This document shows, in pieces, positions 1 through 7,800 of a DNA stretch of 15,290 bases. The stretch comes from an uncultured Bacteroidota bacterium (GTDB lineage: Bacteria > Bacteroidota > Bacteroidia > Chitinophagales > Chitinophagaceae), in assembly GCA_903881265.1 (NCBI GenBank), contig CAIRSV010000344.1, positions 1 through 15,290 of the forward strand, given 5' to 3'. Both the position numbers and the translations under genes were made by a program. The notes under the pieces were generated by a model. That model saw only the letters and a program-made list of their open reading frames with translations. It was not told the DNA's origin and ran no database searches. Position 1 is the first letter of the stretch. The number at the start of each line of letters is the position of its first letter.

Positions 1-1
1 C

Positions 2-187
2 GCTAAGCAGTTCAAACTTGCACTCACCTTCTTTACAACATGGATAAGCAAGTATATCAAGACCTATATATTTAATTTAACAATCGTATCTTATTTACCT
101 AATAATCAATTAGATAAGATAAATCAAATTGCTTCTATACAGTGGTCACTTGAAGTTAATGTAGATAGGCTAGCAATGTATGGTTGA
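2..187 (+). CDS. possible 3' end of a gene entering from the left (partial)
   Basis: Starting at base 2, one forward frame stays open for 61 codons and ends at a TGA (185-187). The other two forward frames close early. There is no plausible start codon; the only ATG is three codons before the stop. If real, this is therefore the C-terminal end of a gene that begins outside the window. The translation is rich in Ile, Thr, Lys, Asn and Tyr, ends in AMYG, and resembles no family I recognise. An open frame of this length can arise by chance in AT-rich DNA, so this is a tentative call. Confidence 0.28.
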   Translation, partial: AKQFKLALTFFTTWISKYIKTYIFNLTIVSYLPNNQLDKINQIASIQWSLEVNVDRLAMYG

Positions 188-343
188 CTGTATCGTGCAC
201 TAAAAAGAAGCAGGTTGAATTAATCCCATTCCTATGAAACAACATTCCCGTTATTGCAGAAAAAAAACATTCCGCTGAAAGTTGAATCTCAAATTTATCT
301 ATTGATTTCAGTTTAGGATGTACATTAGCGGCAAAAAATAGTC
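188..343. other. intergenic leader before the FKBP lipoprotein
   Basis: This is AT-rich DNA with several A-runs and no ORF worth calling; the ATG at 234 opens only 14 codons. I found no match to the Bacteroidota -33/-7 promoter pair (TTG, then TAnnTTTG) and no Shine-Dalgarno sequence before the ATG at 344. The promoter of the FKBP gene presumably lies here, but I cannot place it. Confidence 0.4.
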
Positions 344-823
344 ATGAGAAGAATTATCACTCCACTTTTAGCAATCGCCCTGACCTTTCTTTTTCCAGCC
401 TGTAAAAAAACAACGTGCAACTTGCATCAATCAGGCCTCATTGCCAGTGCTGCTGAAATCGCTACGATACAAAATTACTTGACAACCAACTCACTTACCG
501 CCACGCAACACAGCAGTGGATTATTCTATTCCATAACAGATGGAGGCACAGGCGATAGTCCAGACTTGTGCTCAAGTGTTACAGTACGCTATAAAGGGTC
601 TCTCACCAATGGCGTTATTTTTGATCAAAGTACAAACAATGTGTCCTTCCCTTTAAGCAATCTGATTATAGGTTGGCAGCACGGCATTCCATTGATAAAA
701 AAAGGTGGTAAGATTACCTTGTATATTCCACCAAGTCTGGGTTATGGAAGTGCTTCACAATCAGGTATTCCTGGTAATAGCACCTTAATTTTTGAGATTG
801 AATTGATCGGCTTTGTCAAATAA
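344..823 (+). CDS. FKBP-type peptidyl-prolyl cis-trans isomerase, lipoprotein
   Basis: This is a 159-residue exported prolyl isomerase. It would catalyse cis-trans isomerisation of Xaa-Pro bonds and assist protein folding in the envelope. The N-terminus is a lipoprotein signal: basic MRR, a hydrophobic run, then lipobox LFPAC with the lipidated cysteine at residue 20, followed by two lysines. The C-terminal ~100 residues form one FKBP domain with its usual pocket: VRYKG, GVIFDQS, the GWQHGIPLIKKGGK segment with the pocket tryptophan, LGYGS, and a closing IPGNSTLIFEIELI strand. The ~45-residue linker between lipid anchor and domain resembles FkpA/Mip-like lipoproteins but is too short for a full dimerisation domain. 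The stop lies only 8 bp from the stop of the convergent redoxin gene, leaving no room for a separate terminator. Family and lipoprotein status are well supported; the client proteins are unknown. Confidence 0.9.
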   Translation: MRRIITPLLAIALTFLFPACKKTTCNLHQSGLIASAAEIATIQNYLTTNSLTATQHSSGLFYSITDGGTGDSPDLCSSVTVRYKGSLTNGVIFDQSTNNVSFPLSNLIIGWQHGIPLIKKGGKITLYIPPSLGYGSASQSGIPGNSTLIFEIELIGFVK

Positions 824-831
824 CGAAGAAG

Positions 832-1446
832 CTATTGTTTCCATTTGATACCACATCCGACTGCTTTGGTAAAAGATGGCTTTACTTCCTCACCTTTCAA
901 GAGCGCATTCAAGGCGTTTTCGACATACGCATGCTTCACTAATTCGGGCTCATTCGAATTATCGTCAATAGCACCAATATAAGCCACTACAAATTGGCCT
1001 TTTACTTTTTTAAGGATAAACACATGAGGAGTTTTAATGGCTCCATACAACTTCGCGTACTTCTGCGTCTCATCGTGCAGATACGCAAAAGGCATTTTCT
1101 TCTCCTTTGCACGCACGATCATCTCTTCAAATGAATCAGCAGGATACGCCACCGCATCGTTCGAATTGACGGCCACAACCGGAAAACCTTTACTCGCAAA
1201 TGATTTGTGCAAGGCAATTATCCTGTCTTCATACGCCACTGAAAACGGACAATGATTGCAGGTAAATATCAACACGATACCCATTGCATCGGTATAGTCG
1301 CTCATCGAAACAAACTTCCCATCGATATTTTTAAGGCTAAAATCTGATGCGATATCATTGACCTTGTAACCGGCGGTTGGGGTTTGAGCCTTTGAGAACA
1401 TGCACAGTGATAGCAGCACTGCGACTGATAAGAGTAACTTTTTCAT
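832..1446 (-). CDS. exported thioredoxin-fold protein (redoxin, CNHCP type)
   Basis: This is a 204-residue protein of the AhpC/TSA-redoxin type of thioredoxin fold. A Sec signal peptide (MKK, hydrophobic core, cleavage near SKA-Q at residues 19-21) sends it to the periplasm or outside. The mature part begins with the redoxin-like stretch YKVNDIASDFSLKNIDG. The active site is CNHCPF, cysteines 63 and 66. A cis-proline segment IKTPHVFIL sits opposite. A third cysteine (C198) lies in the C-terminal GCGIKW, a combination I associate with this subgroup, where it may act as a resolving or structural thiol. The gene follows the TlpA-like gene by only 12 bp, so they are probably co-transcribed and serve envelope thiol-disulfide exchange or peroxide reduction. 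The physiological substrate is unknown. There is no visible Shine-Dalgarno sequence, as is usual in Bacteroidota. Confidence 0.85.
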   Translation of the reverse strand: MKKLLLSVAVLLSLCMFSKAQTPTAGYKVNDIASDFSLKNIDGKFVSMSDYTDAMGIVLIFTCNHCPFSVAYEDRIIALHKSFASKGFPVVAVNSNDAVAYPADSFEEMIVRAKEKKMPFAYLHDETQKYAKLYGAIKTPHVFILKKVKGQFVVAYIGAIDDNSNEPELVKHAYVENALNALLKGEEVKPSFTKAVGCGIKWKQ

Positions 1447-1458
1447 TTTTAATTTTAT

Positions 1459-1950
1459 TTATAAGATTAATGTAAGCAAGGTATCGATTTCGGAAAATGT
1501 AATTTCATGTTCAAGAAAGTGATAGGCCTTTTTCTGATTATTGAAAATAATGGTGGCCGGTATGGAACCGCTCCAATGCTTATCCACTTTATCAATCCAA
1601 TCATTATAATTTGGCTCATTCAACAACACCACATCAGATTGTATTTTTGTCTTCTCAAGATACGGAATCACCGTTATGTTCAATTTCTTATAGAAGTCGA
1701 GATCCACTAAAATCACTTTAACCTTTTTATCTTTATAGAAGGCGTTTACCTTTTCAAATTCGGGTAATTCTGCAATACAAGGCATACACCATGTCGCCCA
1801 AAAATTGATCACATAGGTCGTATCATTCTCTATTTTTCTAAGTTTCTTGTACCAGTCAAATTTAACAACATCAACTTTTTTCTGAGCGGGACTTTCTATT
1901 GCGGACATTATCAGCAACATTACGAGGAGAAATAACGTATAGGCTTTCAT
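1459..1950 (-). CDS. TlpA/ResA-like thioredoxin-fold protein, exported
   Basis: This is a 163-residue thiol-disulfide oxidoreductase. A signal peptide (residues 1 to ~22, ending SPAQ-K) exports it. The active site FWATWCMPC places the catalytic cysteines at 55 and 58 and is typical of the TlpA/ResA/DsbE class, which reduces disulfides in the periplasm, for example in apocytochromes. The cis-proline lies in SGSIPATIIF near residue 130. The domain is compact, without the long N-terminal extension seen in many Bacteroidota TlpA proteins. It lies between the LuxE-like gene (51 bp upstream) and the CNHCP redoxin (12 bp downstream), all on one strand, which suggests one transcript. The natural substrate cannot be read from the sequence. 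Confidence 0.85.
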   Translation of the reverse strand: MKAYTLFLLVMLLIMSAIESPAQKKVDVVKFDWYKKLRKIENDTTYVINFWATWCMPCIAELPEFEKVNAFYKDKKVKVILVDLDFYKKLNITVIPYLEKTKIQSDVVLLNEPNYNDWIDKVDKHWSGSIPATIIFNNQKKAYHFLEHEITFSEIDTLLTLIL

Positions 1951-2001
1951 CTATCAAATTTAGCCCCTTATCGCGAGCATTAAAAAATTATTTCATGCGT
2001 A

Positions 2002-2982
2002 TCAGACAGCCATTAAACTGCAACCACGTATATCGGTATGATCTAATCTGCCCGTTATTGCGAATGAACCATCGTTATACACTTCACCAACATCATCAGT
2101 TGCAATAAAACAACACGAGTTGATATTGGCAAGATCAATAATATTCAACGCGCCTTTGCCGTGTAACGACAACATAAACGGATCATTCAAATCTCTCGTA
2201 ATGACTTTCATCCAAGCCGGTGTGGCAAACACCCCATCTTTCAACGAATACGCCTGTGATAGCAATTCGGTCATGCCATACTCTGAATAGATATGCGGTT
2301 TCGAGAAACGTTCTTTTAAGATCGTGTGCACTTCTGTGCGAAGCAATTCTTGTCGCCGACCTTTCATACCGCCAGTTTCTATAATGTTGACATAATTAAG
2401 TTTGCTTGAATAGCGCTCTGCAAAATCAAGCAACGCATAGGTTACACCAAACAACAACGCAGGTTGTTTCGACTCCTCCAACTGTCGAATGGTAGCAAAG
2501 AGTTCGTCATGATTATGTAAATAAAAACCACTTGCAGGATGATGACTATCGCGAATCAATCGATCTACCATATACACAAGTGACGATTGACCTCGCTCAA
2601 GATATGAAGGCAATAAACCTAAAATACAATAGTTATCAACCGAACCAAAGAATGTTGAGAAACAAGACATGAATGACTTTTCGTACAGATGAATATCGTT
2701 TACATAATGTCTGCTGTTGACCTGACCGCTTGTACCGCTGCTTTCAAACAAGGTAAAATCAGCGCCTTTTTCTTCAGCCCCTACCCGATGTGTTTTAAAA
2801 AATTGTATTGGCAAAAAAGGAATGTCACGTATCGACGTCACCGCTGCTGCATCGATACCCAATGCGCTCACATACTTTCCATAAATCGGAATGGTATTCA
2901 CTTGCTGCGCAAACATCGCTAACGCCAAGTCCTCGACCTCTTCTACCTTCATTCTAAATATTTGCTCTCCAATCTTCGTCAT
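2002..2982 (-). CDS. LuxE-like acyl-protein synthetase (adenylate-forming family)
   Basis: This 326-residue protein looks like the LuxE/acyl-protein synthetase branch of the adenylate-forming enzymes. Family members activate a carboxylate as acyl-AMP and pass the acyl group to a protein cysteine. Visible motifs are the phosphate-binding FESSGTSG (SSGTSG at 81-86), the ETGGMKGRR segment (202-210), the A5-like YGMTEL (235-240), TDDVGE and the C-terminal GRLDHTDIRGC. Cysteine 321, five residues from the end, sits where LuxE carries its acyl-accepting cysteine; that equivalence is inference. There are no luxC, luxD or luciferase genes nearby, so bioluminescence is unlikely. The first methionine is chosen because the EQIF segment before M11 looks like the conserved family start. 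It probably leads the unit with the two thioredoxin-fold genes. Substrate unknown. Confidence 0.75.
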   Translation of the reverse strand: MTKIGEQIFRMKVEEVEDLALAMFAQQVNTIPIYGKYVSALGIDAAAVTSIRDIPFLPIQFFKTHRVGAEEKGADFTLFESSGTSGQVNSRHYVNDIHLYEKSFMSCFSTFFGSVDNYCILGLLPSYLERGQSSLVYMVDRLIRDSHHPASGFYLHNHDELFATIRQLEESKQPALLFGVTYALLDFAERYSSKLNYVNIIETGGMKGRRQELLRTEVHTILKERFSKPHIYSEYGMTELLSQAYSLKDGVFATPAWMKVITRDLNDPFMLSLHGKGALNIIDLANINSCCFIATDDVGEVYNDGSFAITGRLDHTDIRGCSLMAV

Positions 2983-2999
2983 AGTCTTTGTAAATACTG

Positions 3000-3007
3000 T
3001 AAATTTG
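3000..3007 (+). promoter_or_regulatory. candidate Bacteroidota -7 box (TAAATTTG)
   Basis: TAAATTTG matches the TAnnTTTG -7 consensus of Bacteroidota sigma factor promoters exactly. It ends 5 bp before the ATG of the lipoprotein gene, so transcription would begin at or next to the start codon. No TTG is seen at the expected ~19-nt spacing upstream, which weakens the call. Confidence 0.3.
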
Positions 3008-3012
3008 TTTGC

Positions 3013-3459
3013 ATGAAAAAGTTGCTCCTACTATCGCTTATTCTCCTATCGCTTTCCTGTAGTAAGAAGCCGAAATTTTCCATCGTGCCCAAAATTACAT
3101 ACAATTCCCTACAGCCACAAATTCTGCAGGCGGGCTCTTCGAATGGCGGTACAACACTTTCATTTTATTTCGAAGACGGCGATGGCGATATCGGATTTGG
3201 CACCTACAATATTTATATGAAAGATAGCCGAGACAGTTCAGTTGTGCTAATGAAAATACCAGAAATACCCTCAGCCTATTCTCCCCAAAACGGAATCAAA
3301 GGTCTGATAACAGTCGACTACCTATCTGCCTTACTGACCTTACGACCTGACACCGCACATATTAATTCTGATACCTTACGTTGGGCGATTTACATAAAAG
3401 ACAAAGCCGGTCACCAAAGCAATACCATCCTGACCGACAGCCTCTACTTATTCAAATAA
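3013..3459 (+). CDS. small lipoprotein of a Bacteroidota family, function unknown
   Basis: This is a 148-residue predicted lipoprotein. The ATG at 3013 is chosen over an in-frame ATG at 2962 because it gives a clean lipoprotein signal: MKK, a leucine-rich core, then LSLSC with the lipidated cysteine at residue 16. The upstream start would put 17 unrelated residues ahead of it and overlap the divergent gene. The mature protein appears to be one beta-rich domain. It contains FEDGDGDIGFG, an acidic DxDGD loop that may bind calcium, and a C-terminal RWAIYIKDKAGHQSN segment. I recognise this layout from unnamed lipoproteins common in Bacteroidota, but know no function. Its last 12 bp overlap the 3' end of the convergent aroQ. 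Confidence 0.75.
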   Translation: MKKLLLLSLILLSLSCSKKPKFSIVPKITYNSLQPQILQAGSSNGGTTLSFYFEDGDGDIGFGTYNIYMKDSRDSSVVLMKIPEIPSAYSPQNGIKGLITVDYLSALLTLRPDTAHINSDTLRWAIYIKDKAGHQSNTILTDSLYLFK

Positions 3460-3864
3460 ACTTTCGATAGCAAGTTCATAGCCTTTCAATCCAAACCCAC
3501 TGATGATGGCCTTGCAAACCGGAGACAAAAACGATTGTTTCCGAAACTCTTCTCTTGCGAAAATATTGGACAGATGAATTTCAATAACCGGTGAAGCAAT
3601 CGCCTTGACTGCATCCGCAATGGCGATAGATGTGTGTGTATACGCGCCTGCATTAAGAAGTATACTATCGGCACTGAATCCAACACGCTGAAGCTCATTA
3701 ATTAATTCACCTTCCACATTACTTTGAAAATAGTCAATTTCTTGATCTGCATACTTGTTTTTCAGTGCCTCCATAAAATCATCCATCGAACGATGTCCAT
3801 ACATTTCAGGTTCTCTTTTTCCCACTAGATTCAGATTGGGCCCATTGATAATTGCTATCTTCAT
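3448..3864 (-). CDS. aroQ: 3-dehydroquinate dehydratase, type II
   Basis: The enzyme converts 3-dehydroquinate to 3-dehydroshikimate, the third step of the shikimate pathway to aromatic amino acids, in the cytoplasm. At 138 residues it is close to the usual ~145 for type II. The family signature is complete: NGPNLNLVGKREPEMYG at the N-terminus, with the lid arginine R17 and catalytic tyrosine Y22; LNAGAYTHTSIA with N71 and H77; and VIEIHLSN with catalytic H97, followed by FAREEFR with R108 and the closing ISGFGLKGYELAI. No other aro gene is nearby. It diverges from xerD across 59 bp, and its 3' end overlaps the lipoprotein gene by 12 bp. Confidence 0.95.
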   Translation of the reverse strand: MKIAIINGPNLNLVGKREPEMYGHRSMDDFMEALKNKYADQEIDYFQSNVEGELINELQRVGFSADSILLNAGAYTHTSIAIADAVKAIASPVIEIHLSNIFAREEFRKQSFLSPVCKAIISGFGLKGYELAIESLFE

Positions 3865-3923
3865 TCTACCATATTTTTTTTAGCACACTGTAAAACTACT
3901 TAAAATAAACAATTGGTATAATA

Positions 3924-4847
3924 TTGCATCGTAATTCAACATCACTGAACAGAGATTCATATATAAAAGGATTCAAGTCATTCCTTCAACTTGAAAAATC
4001 ACTGAGTCAAAACTCAGTAGATGCTTATGTGCACGATGTAGAAAAACTTGTTCAGTTTCTGCAATTGCATAAAAAAGATGAGAATCTCCACGAAATTGAT
4101 GTAAGCATCTTACAAGATTTCCTTTCGTGGATACACGAACTTGGCATGACAGCCACTTCGCAAGCCCGCATCATTTCAGGCTTAAAAGCCTTCTTTACGT
4201 TTCTTGTCTTGGAAGATGTGTTGACAATCAATCCGACAGACCTACTAGAATCGCCTAAAACGAGCCGAAAACTTCCTGACACCTTATCTGTGACAGAAAT
4301 AGAACAATTATTTAGCGCCATCGATTTGAGCACGCCCGAAGGCACTCGAAACAAAGCCATTGTCGAAATTATGTACAGTTGCGGGTTGCGGGTTACTGAA
4401 TTGACTGAATTGAAAATTTCGAATATCTATACCGATGTTGAATTTATTCGAGTGATTGGAAAAGGGAATAAAGAGCGACTAGTGCCGATAGGAACTTCTG
4501 CCTTGCGCTATATTCAGCTCTATCAGGCATCGATTCGTTGTCATATCAGTCCGAAAAAAGGCTGCGAAGATATTCTGTTCTTAAACAGACGAGGCGGCAA
4601 ACTTTCGAGGGTGATGATTTTCTATATCATCAAAGCATTGGCTGAAAAAGCAGGCTTTCATAAGAATATTCATCCTCATACATTGCGACATTCATTTGCC
4701 ACCCATTTGGTGGAAGGTGGGGCCGACTTGCGCGCCGTGCAGGAAATGCTAGGACACGAAAGCATCAGCACAACAGAAATATACACGCATCTCGACAGGG
4801 AGTTTCTACGTGATACCTTGCATAGATTTCATCCTCGCTACAACTAA
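3924..4847 (+). CDS. xerD: tyrosine recombinase XerD/XerC type
   Basis: This is a 307-residue site-specific recombinase, expected to resolve chromosome dimers at dif before cell division. The N-terminal ~105 residues form the SAM-like core-binding domain (YIKGFKSFLQLEKSLSQNSV onwards). The catalytic domain carries the full active-site set: R156 in GLRVTEL, K180 in GKGNKERLVP, H252 and R255 in HTLRHSFATHL, H278 in LGHES, and nucleophile Y287 in IYTHLD. It begins with TTG at 3924. An in-frame TAA sits at 3906, there is no ATG between, and the next in-frame ATG is codon 75, which would delete most of the core-binding domain. The XerC/XerD distinction is not secure in Bacteroidota. With no integrase-type neighbours or att repeats, a housekeeping role fits best. 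Confidence 0.9.
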   Translation: MHRNSTSLNRDSYIKGFKSFLQLEKSLSQNSVDAYVHDVEKLVQFLQLHKKDENLHEIDVSILQDFLSWIHELGMTATSQARIISGLKAFFTFLVLEDVLTINPTDLLESPKTSRKLPDTLSVTEIEQLFSAIDLSTPEGTRNKAIVEIMYSCGLRVTELTELKISNIYTDVEFIRVIGKGNKERLVPIGTSALRYIQLYQASIRCHISPKKGCEDILFLNRRGGKLSRVMIFYIIKALAEKAGFHKNIHPHTLRHSFATHLVEGGADLRAVQEMLGHESISTTEIYTHLDREFLRDTLHRFHPRYN

Positions 4848-4850
4848 ATA

Positions 4851-4868
4851 TAGGGTGCAAAACACCTA
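4851..4868. terminator. weak hairpin between convergent xerD and M36 protease
   Basis: TAGGGTG and CACCTA, separated by CAAAA, can pair into a short stem with one bulged G. It fills the 27-bp gap between the two convergent stop codons. There is no clear T-run on either strand, so it is at best a weak or bidirectional terminator. Confidence 0.3.
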
Positions 4869-4874
4869 CATTGA

Positions 4875-7800
4875 TTAAGGATGATTCGAGAAAATGAAAT
4901 TACTTATGTTGGTTTCCAACGTAGGAGTATCAAGCAAATCAACATTACCATCACCATTGATATCTGTCAACACATAGCCAAAATTAAAGATCGAAATATC
5001 GTTTTCTAACAGATTCCCATCGAGTAAATCAACATTTTCATCATTATTTAAATCACCAGAATAAATGGCCCAATGATTCAAATCGACCTGCTTCATAGTA
5101 GCTCCGTACGCCTTATTCAGCGCATCAGAAAAAGAATACGTAGCCGTTGAACCCGCTATCATAACCGGATTCGCACTCCACGTTTGTAACCCATTACGAT
5201 GTTTAATGACGATATAATACAAACCGGGTACTATAGTAAAATTGGCCGTTGTGCTACCATTCACTTGCAACACTGCATTCGCACTAGCGATTGTGCTAAA
5301 CGGACTAATCGCACTATGAAGTTCAATACGGATGCTGTCGCACAACGTCATATTCGATGAAACACCTTCGTTATACAAAACCGGCTGCATGAGTCCACCA
5401 CCAATATAATAACCTTCGATATACGCATTTATAGTAAGCGCTACCGGACAAGGCACGACATTTAATAGAGGTGTCACAAAGGGCGCCATGCATGCCGTGC
5501 CGTCTGTGACTTGAACAGTGTATGAAGTCGAAGACAGCGGATTAACTGTTTGAGCAGGTCCATTTAAATTACCCGGCCACCAAGTATAGACATAAGGGAT
5601 GTTTGGCGTAAACCGATAGGCATCATTCGTAGCAGCAACATGTGCGCTATTGCGGCCTGCCACGGCGACTCCTACAGAACCATTGGCATTTTCAACACCT
5701 TGTGTGGTGGTCGCTGATATATCAAACGAGGACACATTGCTGATCGTTGTCGTGTGTATGTCAATTATATTCGTTCCTTCATATAAAATTGCTTGCACCA
5801 CAAATGGAAGACTCGCACTTAAATAATGATAGGTCGAATAATTGACAATAAGTTTTCTGTTTGGCGCTATACCGCTTGTAAAATAGCTGATGACAGAGCC
5901 TGCTGTCTGGGGATTTAAATCGTTCCAAGCTAACGCAATCAAATTATTTGGCAACGCAGCTTGAGGCAAAGGCTCACCATAGACGACAGTGGCAGGCATA
6001 CCCGAACTGAAGGTTATGAATCCATTTGAACAGACATAAAATGTGGAATAATTCTGACCAAAAAAGTTAAACGTAAATCCAATTGGTTTGGCTGTACTCA
6101 TCTGATCATCGGTCAACGCTACAGTTGTAGCACTGCCCGATAACGGCGCATATGGAATGGAAGAAACGAGGTACGAACGATTTGAACTTCCTGATGCAGA
6201 GGCAGACAAACTCACTGGATTACCGCTGCACAAGTTTGTTGGTGTTGCAGATACACTCACAGAAAATGTAGGTGTGACTGTAATGATATGAGTAACAGAA
6301 TCTGCACCTAAGGGATTATTCACAACAAGCTTGACGATATACACCCCAGGCGCAGTAAATGTATGGGTTGGGTTTTGAAGGATGGAAACCGTCTGATCGC
6401 CAAAGTTCCAATTCCAATTAAAAGCCTGCACAGATTGATCGGTGAAATGCACCATACCTCCGCAACTGATGCTAATTGAATCAGACGTAAATGCTGCAAC
6501 AGGAATCTGCGTGGGTGGCAAACAAAAAGGAGGCATATTGAATCCTGCCACTTCATCGCCGACGACAGCCGAACTTCCTTGCACCGCATTGAAACCCATT
6601 CCTCGTCCGGCGAAGGCTTGCCATATAAGACAACGATGCGCATTATTATATAACAACGCATCAGCAGTTAGTATCGCATCTCTTGCATCTAAGAATCCTG
6701 GATTACAAGGTTGTAGTTTCATTCCTTCAAGCACAAGTCGCATCGCAAGAGTATTACCGGCTGTGGTATTCGTAGGATTATTGCTAATACCCAATAGATC
6801 AATCAGCTTCCAACTCATATCCCAAATCGCATCACACCAAATTTCTCCTCGCTGATGTACGGTTGTGCTACTCGCCAAATCGGCATAGGTCTGCGGATTG
6901 ATACTCATATTGGTTGAATAAGGATATCGTCTAATTCCTGCGCCATTAGTTGATTGCCCAATTGCGAATGTACCAATACCGCGCGGGTTACTTCCTTGAT
7001 CGCCGGGCTTTAATGTCATCATAAGACTCAACCAATCGCTCCAACCTTCGCCGCCTTGTTCTGCATTGCTAAGGCAACTAGTTTGCGACGGACCACCTGT
7101 CAAGCGATTCGATACACCATGACCATATTCATGCGCAACCACCCCATTATCAAATGAACCATCAATCGGATTCGTTGTGCATGTGCTAATAGTCGCATTG
7201 ACCACACCGCCTAGCAACGCAGCTTTCAACGCATTCCCATCGGATAATGAAATCGATACACAAGGAATACTTAATACCGGAGTGCCACTCATCAATGGCA
7301 CAGTTCCACTTACATTATTCGCAATAATGACACCAACAGCACCAGCACTTTGAGCGGCTTGAGCCTTATTGATATAATTACATACGCCACGATCGATCAA
7401 CGCAATTTTACCAGCAACCGAATTAATGATAGGTGAACATGCATCTGTTAAAGTACCTGAACCGTCGTTGACTAATAGCACATTGCCTGTGACATTGCCA
7501 ATCGAACTGAAGGTTGCAGTAGTCGCGTTCATCGAGCCGCTGAATGTGCTTGACGAAACAGTGAGATTGGTGCACAATGCAGGATTACCTGTCCACAGAT
7601 ACATCTGCATACGTCCCGAATAACCATCAGGTGGTGTGCTAAAATTAGCATTATTGGTACCGCCGCCATCAAGGCCTTCAGCCAACACGAAATCATTTGC
7701 AGCGCCGCCATTACCATAATTATTTTTTTGAAAATTACCAGACAATTCATTGAATCCTAGTGAATATAAATAATCATGCACTTTATTGCAATTAAAAAAC

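Noticed and set aside
1899..2108. 69-codon plus-strand ORF bridging tlpA-like and LuxE-like genes
   Set aside because: It is antisense to both genes, with histidine- and arginine-rich nonsense translation.
3908..3926. GGTATAAT upstream of xerD as a sigma-70 type -10 box
   Set aside because: It would overlap the start codon region, has no matching -35 element, and TATAAT is not the usual Bacteroidota promoter motif.
3924..4847. Recombinase as a mobile-element integrase
   Set aside because: There are no att-like repeats, tRNA gene, excisionase or cargo genes nearby, and the sequence reads as housekeeping XerD.
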